Assembly: GCF_000143415.4 (NCBI RefSeq)
Contig: NW_003314261.1
Location: 6,485,132-6,549,131 of the forward strand
Length of the DNA: 64,000 nucleotides
Source of the DNA: Selaginella moellendorffii
Taxonomy: Eukaryota; Streptophyta; Lycopodiopsida; Selaginellales; Selaginellaceae
Direction of reading: 5' to 3'
A program made the translations under genes and the position numbers. Positions 34,670 through 45,103 of the stretch are shown in pieces. Every line of letters begins with the position of its first letter. Position 1 is the stretch's first letter. Below the pieces are notes generated by a model, which did not search any database, was not told where the DNA came from, and saw only the letters and a list, made by a program, of their open reading frames with translations.

Positions 34670-35668
34670 CGGATGCGATTGACCCCACATTGCAGAGGAG
34701 AGTATTTCCGCCCTTCACGTTTTCTCGACCAAAACCCTCTCAACGACCATCGGGAGCACCATTCGCTAATATTGTAGATGGTAAAATTGACTTGTACCAT
34801 TTTTTATGCTGACGCATTTCATTTCAGAGTCACAGTGAAGGTACTATATCGTTTTTGATCTGAACGGTGTCCTTTTCTCCCATGAGCGTGGCTCATCCTC
34901 GAATGTCACTGCACCCTCTAAAGCCTGCGGTCGCAAGTTGGTCAAAAGAGACAGATTCACATTAATCACACGGGAGAAACTGCGGGATTTAATAATGACC
35001 ATGCGACACTTAAAACAGAGGGCCGGGTTCAATTTGCAATTGGGAGTTTGGACATCCATGATGCGCCACAATGCATTAACATTGCTACAAATGATGCACG
35101 ATCAGACGCGAGTAATATTACCATTTGACTTTCTCCTAACGCAGGAGGATTGCTTGACTATGGTCCATGTGAGGGGTAGCAAGCCCATCTTCGTCAAGCC
35201 AGAGGCTGTAGTGATGAACCGGACTGTTAGGTCAAGTGAAATCCTCATCATCGATGACTCGCCGATTAAAACTGCGGCGAACACGCACACATATGCAGTG
35301 CACCCCATCTCTTGCAGTATGGAAACTAGGGAGAAGAAACCGTATGTTCTGGGGGACCTTGCAAAACGGCTTGGAGCGATGGTGATAGAGAACCGGCTAG
35401 TCCAGGAGGTAACTGCAGAAATCAACCAAATGGCAGATGGAACGGTATATCAGAAGCTATTTGATCGGACAGACACCAGCCATCATTTATGGCATATATA
35501 TTGTCTAGCCAAGCACTATCCGCATCTCCATAATCTGCTCAACTAGATGGGTTCTTTGACCACTGAACATGAGCGTGGACGTATTAGAGAAGAGATGGCA
35601 TTACTATTGGGTTTAAATCCTGATAGTGTGGAGAGTGATGAAATTCCAAGATTATTGTATAGGCGTTG

Positions 35669-35692
35669 AAGCTCTATTTCGTTAAAGTGGGA
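35669..35692 (+). repeat. Terminal inverted repeat of copy B, distal gene-end side
   Basis: AAGCTCTATTTCGTTAAAGT followed by GGGA. Inside it, GTGGGAATTGTCATTATCCCAC makes a short subterminal hairpin not present at the other end, so the two ends are asymmetric. The GTTG duplication precedes it at 35665. Confidence 0.9.
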
Positions 35693-36110
35693 ATTGTCAT
35701 TATCCCACTTGTAAAATAAGGTTTCCAAACCTTTATATAGTATATAAATATAACAAAATTCAACTGCATTGAGGCACATGCCATTTTATTTTAAACAAGG
35801 AAATGTCTACTCAATCACTTCTCCTCCCCCTGCCACTGCTTCACCTCTCTCTTCTCCTTGTCATCGTCGTCCAATTTCTTTCCATCCTTTTAATATTGGC
35901 TCAGTTGCTCCGAGTCTAGGTGGAGCCCAAGTCCCCATTCAATCTTTACTTTCCCATTATTAATAAAACAACTTCGTAGACTTCCAATAACATGCTGTAA
36001 CACTTCTAATATAATGCAAATCCTCTCAAAGAATTGTCTTTTAATATTAATACAATGGCATGGAACCCCATGCCATAATAAGTTACATTTTTAAATAAAT
36101 ACATGCCATC

Positions 36111-39100
36111 TCAGACTGTTATTTTTTGCCTCCAACGCCTATACAATAATCTTGGAATTTCATCACTCTCCACACTATCATGATTTAAACCCAATAGTAA
36201 TGCCATCTCTTCTCTAATACGTCCACGCTCATGTTCAGTGGTCGAAGAACCCATCCGGTTGAGCAGATTATGGAGATGCGGATAGTGCTTGGCTAGACAA
36301 TATACATGCCATAAATGATGACTGGTGTCTGTCCGATCAAATGGCTTCTGATATACCGTTCCATCTGCCATTTGGTTGATTTCTGCAGCCACCTCCTGGA
36401 CTGGCCGGTTCTCTATCACCATCGCTCCAAGCCGTTTTGCAAGGTCCCCCAGAACATACGGTTTCTTCTCCCTAGTTTCCATACTGCAAGAGATGGGGTG
36501 CATTGCATATGTGTGCGTGTTCGCTGCAGTTTTAATCGGCGAGTCATCGATGATGAGGATTTCACTTGAGCTAGCAGTCCGGTTCATCACTACAGCCTCT
36601 GGCTTGACGAAGATGGGCTTGCTACCCCTCACATGGACCATAGTCAAGCAATCCTCCTGCGTTAGGAGAAAGTCAAATGGTAATATTACTCGCGTCTGAT
36701 CGTGCATCATCTGTAGCAACGTTAATGCATTGTGGCGCATCATGGATGTCCAAACTCCCAATTGCAAATTGAACCCGGCCCTCTGTTTTAAGTGTCGCAT
36801 GGTCATTATTAGATCCCGCAGTTTCTCCCGTGTGATTAATGTGAATCTGTCTCTTTTGACCAACTTGCGACCGCAGGCTTTGGAGGGTGCAATGACATTC
36901 GAGGACGAGCCACACTCATGGGAGAAAAGGACACCGTTCAGATCAAAAACGATACAGTACCTTCGCCGTGACTCTGAAATGAAATGCGTCAGCATAAAAA
37001 ATGGTACAAGTCAATTTTACCATCTACAATATTAGCGAATGTTGCTCCCGATGGTCGTTGAGAGGGTTTTGGTCGAGAAAACGTGAAGGGCGGAAATACT
37101 CTCCTCTGCAATGTGGGGTCAATCGCATCCGATGGCGTGTGGGCACATGCCATTTCAGCTGGTGCCTCCGTTGGCAAAGTGGACATGACCGAACAGGCAG
37201 CAGGGGCGGTGTAGGGAGGTTCCAACGGCGCGTAGTTAGACGATTGGGCACACGTTGAGTCCGTTGGAAATGAGGATACGACCGGCTCGGCGGCTGGGGC
37301 GGCCTCATGTGGGTCCAATGGCGCCTGGTCACCGTCAGTTGGATACGTGGACAAGATTGACTCAGTGGTATGGGCAGCATCAAGTGGAGCGTGGTCAGCT
37401 TGCTTGGCGTTGATATGGATAGTAGCCTCCACCAGCTCTGATGACTCTTGCAGCCAAGTAGAGTCCACTGGCGGATCCATATGCATGTCCAAATATCTCC
37501 CTTCGATTGAGATGGTATCCTCCCGTGCTACTAAAAACAAACTCATTAGCACATTGAATCGACTATACTGTATTTACCATCAACTGCTATTGAGGAACTA
37601 GGACCGATATCACTTGAGCGCACTGCTGATTCTGAAGGATTGGACATACGTTTCGACCCTTGCTTGGCACTATCCTTCCTCGACACTAAAGGCTAGAGTT
37701 TGTAAATTCAACTGAATAATCTCTACTTACCATTTGCTCTGCGACCTACATGGACAATGTTAGAAATGGTAAAAGGTTAGGAATGGATGTATTATTATTT
37801 ACCTGATGGTTTGTCTTGTATGACCTTCCTCCGCCGCTCTTTGGCCACCTCAGGCTGGCCATCGTCGTCATCATCGTCGTCGTCGTTATTGTGATCGTCA
37901 CCATTGTGAGGACCATCCAAGTCCTCTTCGTCCTCCTCTTCTTTGTCCTCCTCTTCGTCCTTCTGCTCTTCCTGCTCATTATCTTTCTCTGGCTCCTCAT
38001 CCCCCTCCTGCATTTCTTCCATAGGCTGCTCAGGCTGGATGGCTTGTTCTTCCAGGACCATCTTGGGAAAATCATCTGGCCGAGTCTCCATCTCAAAATA
38101 CAAGACATCCATAGCCTGTTTTAGTGCGTGACCTAGGACCGTATCCTCACCCGACTGTCTTAACATGGTTTCTGCACGTTCTTGCACCCTTCAAAGACGA
38201 CGAGATGAGAAAAACGTGGCCCTGCCTTGAAAAGCTTCCCTCATCCATTGTACCTCTCCATTGAGATTGGGGAAGGGGAGTCCGCCATAGGAATCTGAGT
38301 CATGAGGTGGTGACTGCCTGCTTTCACTCAGCCCTTGATCTGCAATGAATGGCATGAGCACACACGCCATAACCGCGAGGCATTACCTATCATCTTTTCG
38401 TTGCCCTTCTTCCTTTTCGAATCAAACGCCTCTGATCTCGACGACTGTCCAACGTGCTTTCACTTTTTATGACCACTGTCAGTTTGAGCTTGGCTGGTGC
38501 TTGCCTGTTTTGCCTTTGAAGAAGTTTCTCCTGCAAGGAATGGCATGAGACCACACGCCATTGCAAATATAATTTGTACCTCCTTTTTTCCTATTGCTTT
38601 TCTGTTTGTCCTTCTTCGATGCGCCACCAGTGCGCTTTTCAGTCCTCGTGTCTGAATATTCACAACGATCTATAATCAAAATGGCGTGAGGCCTCACGTG
38701 ACCTTACCTTGTGCAGGTTGTGAGCTCGGCCCAACATGGGTATCTTCAACAGTAGCTGTTAACGCCGTTTCAGCATCTGGGGGTGGCCACGCTCCTGCAT
38801 ACAAAGCTTGTGAGATAACATTTAAACTTAAAGTGCATACTCACTAGGTTCGCAGAGAAGATATTGTTTTTCTTTGGCAACTGTAATTATATGCTCCATT
38901 GAAGTCACCTCTTCAATGGAGTTTGTCACCACAACACACGGGACACCCTTGAGTAGTGCGGCTCGAAAGTATAGTCCGCCGCAGTTGTACTCGACAACGC
39001 ATTTGCCCTTGGAGTCGGAAGCAGGTGACCCACCCGCTATTGCGTTGAAGACCCAGCTGAGCATTTCCCATGCTGCACCTGGAGCTTTCTTTGGATTCGA

Positions 39101-41643
39101 AAGCTCCATAGCCGTCTTCAGTTCCTCAGGCACGGGTAAATTGACCTCCCTCAGATCAATTCGATTGGCCTTGTCGAACGAAGCTGAGAAGTCACTCCAG
39201 TCCCACTCTGCTGCAGGACCAATAACAAGGGCGAGTGTGAAGATGCGGACATTCGTCGGTATCTTCTTCTTAGCCATTATCCCATGGATCTCCTGCATCT
39301 CCTTGCCTTTCAACCGAGCCTTCACCTCGTTCAAGGCCTTCCAGAACTTGTGATAGGATTCGGAGTCGTAGATCATATAGTGGACTGAAGATTCCACCTC
39401 CGCAAGTCCCACCATTAAGTCAATGATGGAGCTGACTTCTTCTGCATGAGTGATCTCCTCGTTTGTGAAGTCCATCACACAAAAGATGTTCTTGACCTGC
39501 TCATCTCCGCGGGAAACGATGCTCCTCCACCTTTGATCCTCATCCGAATTCAAGTATACCCGGTAAGGTTCTCGATAGGCCTCTGCTGCGGGGTCGAGCT
39601 GTTTCTGAAGCCGGCGGTCGACATCAATCTTAATGAAATTTGGATACTGATCCAACTTCTCAGCTTTACTTTTCGTGGCATCCCGCAGCAGATCGATGAA
39701 CTTGGGGCCCCCTTCACGTACTCGTCGATGTCTTCATTTGACAACTCCAGCGCTTCCATCATCTCTTGCGTGGTGTCAATGCTCACCCTCTCCACGGCCA
39801 CTTGCTCGAAGATCCAATCCTTCAATAGCGCACGAGCTCTCAGAGTCGTGCACAAGTCCTCGTATGTCACAATATGGCCGGGAGTCATTTTGGTCTTGTT
39901 GAAGACAACCTCACCACGTAGAAGAGCATTAGCCACTGTCAGAAGGTCGTCGTCGTCTAGAGACCGCGAGAAACGCAAGGCGTTGAGCTTCAAATCATTG
40001 GGCTTCCGGCCGTCCTCGACACCCATTGAGTTTGGCAACTCCCCGTCATGGTACCTCCTCAGCACATCTACCCATTTGTCAAAAACAACTTTTGTCGCGA
40101 GTAGAATGTTATGGATGCTGAGTGTGTCATTGACCCCCAGTGTTTTCGAGAGAAGACTCGAGAATTCCTGCAATGGAAATGGCGTGAGGCCACATGCTAT
40201 GCCACATACAACGAGGCTTACCTGCCAGGCGCTAGTTGCTAGTGCACGTCCTTCTCCTAGTTTTTGTGGCTTCTTCAGTTGAACCCAGAGCTTCCGTGTT
40301 CGTGCCAATGTCTCGTGCAGACCCGATTTGTAGCACGTTTCTTGCTTGACATTCTGCGCGTGGGAGATGTATATGATAGATCGGAGGGGCGAGTTGCCTT
40401 TTATCAGGCGGACAACTCTTGTCTTGAAGACTTTCTTCACCTCCTCGCCCACCATAATATCCACAACTATCTCTTGCATCACCAAGCTAGAATGCTGCCC
40501 GGAGACGGCATAGAACCGGATGTTCTGATCATGCAACACCTTCCTATTGATCAAGTCTGGAAACCTCATCTCGCCCTTCATTTTTTGGTAGTAGGGGATC
40601 ACGTCTGCGATGTCGGGTGTTACTGGACTTGCCAGCATCTTCTGCTTCAATTTCTCCACCCACTCATCAGATACTAGCCTGTGGTTGTATTTGCTTTGGA
40701 TGTCGATACGGCTCACGTCGATTGTATATACTTTGTTGGAATAGTAACAAGTACTATTATCTGCGACGAATTTTGCTGCCTCTTCTTGCTCTTTCTGCTC
40801 TTTGCGGCTCTTCTTTTTGGTGGGTGTAGTGTTCGAACCCGAGGCAATGGCATCACTGAGTAGCTTCTTTTTTGGAGCAGGAGAGTCGGACGTCGGCTTG
40901 AGCTTGACCACCCTTTTCTGCTTCGAGGTAGTTTCCAGATCGACCCCCTTCCCCTTTGCTTCGCGAACTGGAGTCACTCTCAACGGCTCAATGTTGGAAT
41001 ATAGTTTTTGAACATCGCCGTAGGTGAGGTCCGTGGATTCCATGTGATCTTCATAGACCCGCAGCGTCTTTGAAATTGTGGGCCTCCTGGACAACCTCTC
41101 CCTAGCTCCCTCTAGGAATTCCTCATAGCCGCTGCCCCCCCTCCGGGAAGCCGCTAGGATGTGCAAGGTGGATCTTGAAGGCAGACGCTGTCTCTACCAC
41201 AAGTGCCAGTCCATATTCTTGCATGGAACTGCATGGAGTGTCTGTCACTTGGATGAGGATCCCCATGCATTCTTTTCTCCCACCATCTGTGTTGTACAGC
41301 CTCAGATCCTCACCTTCCATCCCGAAAGTCCAACTGGTGAGCTCCTCCCCCTTCTCTGCATCCACATTGACAGTGGCTGGAAGAAGAACGCAATTCCTCG
41401 CCTGTTCAGAAATGCACAACAATTAGAGCTGACAGATGAAAAGCTAGTAGCTGGAAATAACGTGAGGCCACACGCCATTCACCACTGCATCAGATGTCTT
41501 GAGGCTGCATCCTAAGATGGCGTGAGGCTACACGCCATCTGTAACCGGACTGCACTCGAGAGCCCAATCGGTGCATGCCAATGTTGCTACTGAATGGCAT
41601 GTGGCCTCATGCCATTTTCTACTTGGCCTAAAAGACTTACCAT
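36111..41643 (-). pseudogene. ParB-like/FCP1-like fusion gene of copy B (two 1-bp indels)
   Basis: This is the better-preserved version of the element's large gene. Transcription runs from an ATG at 41643, with the next exon from 41401. The ParB N-terminal-like domain is complete (VYTIDVSRIDIQSKYNHRLV, then FYAVSGQHSSLVMQEI, then IYISHAQN), then a basic Ser/Lys region, a Glu/Asp run at about 37870-38000, a Pro/Thr-rich linker, and the FCP1-like HAD domain (YCIVFDLNGVLFSHE; LQLGVWTSMMRHNALTLLQM; SSEILIIDDSPIKTAANTHT). It ends RRWRQKITV at 36111. Where A has stops, B has Trp (TGG), Ser and Arg codons. It also keeps the GTGAGT donor that A lost. Defects: one extra C in the C-run at about 41135 and one missing base in the G/C run at about 39703. 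These could be real or assembly errors. ParB and phosphatase roles are by motif only. Confidence 0.8.
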
Positions 41644-43767
41644 TTGAAGCCGAATGGAGGCGTGACAACCGGACTCGCTGGCGAATGTGCACTGTGTGTG
41701 CAGCGGATCGTAGCAGCAAGGCTACTCTGCCACTTACAGTTGGAGAGTGGCGCTGAAATCTCCCGGGACGCCAAGTGGGCTGCGTGTGGGTGGCAGAGTG
41801 GGCGGCGGAGTTGGCGGTGAAGTTACAAACTGGGTGTGTCTTGAAGTGGACGCCGATGCACACGAGTGCGATGCGAGCGCGAGTGTGATGCAAGCGCGAG
41901 TGGACGCCGATGCACACAAGAAACTTGTAGAGAAGTGGGAGCGCGAGTGGGAGCGCGATGCGAGCGCGAGTGGGAGCGCGATGCGAGTGCGAGTGTGCGA
42001 GCGCGAGTACGAAGCAAAATGCAAAACCTAACCTCACACGCGCAAAATGTCACGACGGTTGGTAATCCCGCCACGTCATCATTTCTCGGACTTGGGCGCC
42101 ACCATTAATTTCTGGATCGGCGCGCGCATGCGTGAAATCCAAAAGAAATCCGCAACGTCATCATTCCTCGGACTGCATGCACGCGAAATCCAAAAGAAAG
42201 ATCATGATTGGGATATCATTTAATACCCTCGCTATATTTATACCATGCATGATTGGATATTCCAAAGCATCTTGTATTTCCAAAAATGCCAGATGTTCAG
42301 CTAAATAAATTGTCAGAGGATGACGTTCAAGCATGTGGGCTCATGCAATTTTGATCCCAAAAAATGCACCAAAAAATGCTCAACGTCATCTGGCGTTATC
42401 TCTTGAATGGCGTGGGGCCGCATGCCATTTTCAGGAGCACATAGGAGTATATTCCTAGAATATTCTGACACGCGCGAGATTGTTTTGAGTTTCCTGGAGA
42501 TCCAACCGTTAGATCGCAACTAGATTTTACAGAATGGTATACAATGTCCTTCTTGATGACCCTGCAAAGAAGCATCTCGATCAGACACCACATGAGACCA
42601 CACGAGCCTTACAATGTTTCAGGGGCATTTGCCATAGATCCGACCGTTATTTTGCTCCAAGATTCTACAGTTTGGTGTGCATTGACCTTTCCATCGACAC
42701 TGCAAAGGGACATCACAATCAGATGCGGGATCACAAGAAACCAACTTCACTAACTCTAGTTTCACCAAGATCTACGTAAGGAGTTATGAAATGAAAGGAC
42801 CCTCTCTATTGAAATGTGTTTATGGTCCTAGGGGCATTGTGACATATCCAAGGATTTTGCATCAAGTTCTGTATTTGCATGTTTATCAAGTTACTGAATT
42901 GCTAAACCCTAAACCCTAAACATGTGGCAAATGCTGCGTGAAGAAAGATGCCCTTTCTGGGCAAATGCTGTAAGAGGCAGATGCCGAGCAGATGTATCTC
43001 AGGCTAGTGAAGGGGACAAACGAAAGTTAGCAACCAAAGGAATGTAAGCAACCAAAGGAATATAAGTAGGGCATGTGTTTGTAAGTTTAAAAATGCCTCA
43101 ACCACTTAAATTCCCAAGTAAATAAAGCTGTTTCTATTTTTGGTACAGGTAAACTTTATAGCGTGTGGGCTCATGCAATTTTGAACCCAAAAATGCACCA
43201 AAAAATGCTCGACTAGCATTATTCTTTGAATGGCGTGTGGCCTTATATTGCCATAAATGACACAGCATAATTATTCCTTTACACGGCGAATAATCTTGGA
43301 GCACATAGGAGTATATTCCTAGAATATTCTGATACGCGCGAGATTGTTTTGAATTTCCTGGAGATCCAACCGTTAGATTGCAACCAGATTTTACAGAATG
43401 GTATACAATGTCCTTCTTGATGACCCTGCAAAGAAGCATCTCGATCGGACACCACATGAGACCACACGAGCCTTACAATGTTTCAGGGGCATTTGCCATA
43501 GATCCGACCGTTATTTTGCTCCAAGATTCTACAGTTTGGTGTGCATTGACCTTTCCATCGACACTGCAAAGGGACATCACAATCAGATGCGGGATCACAA
43601 GAAACCAACTTCACTAACTCTGGTTTTACCAAGATCTACGTAAGGAGTTATGAAATGAAAGGACCCTCTCTATTGAAATGTGTTTATGGTCCTAGGGGCA
43701 TTGTGACATATCAAAGGATTTTGCATCAAGTTCTGTATTTGCATGTTTATCAAGCTACTGAATTGCT

Positions 43768-43800
43768 AAACCCTAAACCCTAAACCCTAACCCTAAACAT
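43768..43800 (-). repeat. Telomere-like CCCTAAA repeats, copy B
   Basis: About four copies of CCCTAAA, including one 6-bp CCCTAA variant. A shorter pair is at about 42902-42920. They are the reverse counterparts of the arrays in copy A, so they were part of the element before nesting. Confidence 0.85.
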
Positions 43801-44945
43801 GTGGCAAATGCTGCGTGAAGAAAGATGCCCTTTCTGGGCAAATGCTGTAAGAGGCAGATGCCGAGCAGATGTATCTCAGGCTAGCAAAGGGGACAAACGA
43901 AAGCTAGCTATAAACATGACGGGATGCAAATAGATTACTAGGCTGGTCCTGCGAAAATCAAAAACCATAATTGAAAACATTGAAAATGCAAAAAGAAAGG
44001 TTTATAATATTTTTGAATTTTAAGCAACCAAAGGAATGTAAGTAGGGCATGTGTTTGTAAGTTTAAAAATGCCTCAGCCATATAAATTCCCAAGTAAATA
44101 AAGCTGTTTCTATTTTTGGTACAGGTAAACTTTATAGCGTGTGGGCTCATGCAATTTTGAACCCAAAAATGCACCAAAAGATGCTTGACTAGCATTATTC
44201 TTTGAATGGCATGTGGCCTTATATTGCCATAAATGGACGTACACACACAGCATAATTATTCCTTTACACGGCGAATAATCTTGGCGCGGATCGCTGACAT
44301 GGCATGGCAAAGTTCGAATCACTGACATGGCACAGCTGGATCGAGGCAAGGACATGATGTGACAAAGTTCAACCTCCGACAGCAAAGTCTAGAAGCTACT
44401 CAGTTTGAAATTTGTCAAAGGAATCATAAGATCTGGTTTGTCAGAGGATTTGATGTGACGTTCAAGCGTGTGTTATTTTTGAATTCTCGAACTCATTCCT
44501 AGGTCTATCATTTTTGTGCGCCGTGTTCTTGGTTCCGCTGAGCGCAGTGAGCGCTGCTTGTGTAAGCGGCGTTGTGAGCTGTGGTTTATGCGTCTACAAG
44601 CGGTTGCGGCATTGCGAGCGCCATTGCGAGCGGCAGTTTATGCGAGTGGCAGTTTGTGCGAGCGGCGCTACGAGCAGTTGCGGTGTTGCGAGCGGCGCTA
44701 CAAGTAGTTGCGGTGTTGCGAGTGGCACTGTCTTTGGTGTGGCTCCTGCTTCCTCTTATCATTCGGCACTTGTGCTTCCTGGTATGTTCACCTTGGAATG
44801 GTTTAGGACCACATTTAGAAATGGCATGAGGCCACATGCCATCTTGGGCCCTTGCAATTTCATGGCTAGCGTATTGTCATGTATGTTTTTACTTGCCTGC
44901 AGCTGTGTGACTATCAAGATGGCATGAGGCCTCATGCCATCTTTG

Positions 44946-45083
44946 GCCCCTACTCACCTATTGCCATATTCCTTTTGCCTTGCTGCAACTGTATATATTT
45001 TTGTATGGGTGACTAGTCACGCACACAAAAATATATCCAGTTGCAACAAGGCAAAAGGAATATAGCAACAGGCTAGCAGGGGC
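44946..45083. mobile_element. 138-bp hairpin MITE-like element replacing transposase exon 1
   Basis: It starts GCCCCTACTCACCTATTGCC and ends with the near inverse (...GGCTAGCAGGGGC). The arms are about 60 bp each, share words such as ATTCCTTTTGCCTTG and TATATTTTTGT, and meet at GTGACTAGTCAC. Copy A has transposase exon 1 and its upstream intron end in place of this block; the copies rejoin at CCCCGAGGGGGAGGTGG. No clear target duplication is visible, so insertion was accompanied by deletion. Confidence 0.75.
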
Positions 45084-45103
45084 TAAACAACCCCGAGGGG
45101 GAG

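Larger units (their letters stand above)
30065..35668 (+). pseudogene. ParB-like/FCP1-like fusion gene of copy A (broken)
   Basis: The start ATG (30065-30067) probably sits at an exon end, giving M then ARNCVLLPATVNVDVEKGEE after a 239-bp intron (30068-30306). The ParB-like domain lies at about 30960-31370, with FYAVSGQHSSLVMQEI and then VRLIKG...IYISHAQN. Introns follow at 31486-31539, 32864-32913, 33001-33038 (38 bp), 33129-33177, 33322-33368, 33921-33977, 33993-34041, 34150-34196 and 34781-34827; all but the first are phase 1. An acidic E/D block is at 33690-33870. The HAD domain (34828-35540) has FDLNGVL and EILIIDDSPIKTAA. Defects: TAG at 31480 and 32365, loss of the donor at 32864 (GT to AT), TAA at 34092, TGA at 34836. 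Copy B interrupts it at 35668; the original end is 48521-48542. Confidence 0.8.
41644..45103. promoter_or_regulatory. Divergent intergenic region of copy B
   Basis: This is the counterpart of 26947-30064 in reverse: palindromes at 42407, 44821 and 44919, GCGAGC-rich tandem words at about 41860-42010 and 44520-44720, the duplicated 1.2-kb unit, and CCCTAAA arrays. It should hold both promoters. The right end differs from copy A because a 138-bp hairpin element has replaced the transposase leader exon. No protein-coding gene is supported here. Confidence 0.6.

Noticed and set aside
28296-43643. An 81-codon frame present four times (28296, 29155, 42534, 43398)
   Set aside because: It repeats because the 1.2-kb non-coding unit is duplicated in both copies. 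Similarity alone is not evidence of coding; no start context or domain is seen.
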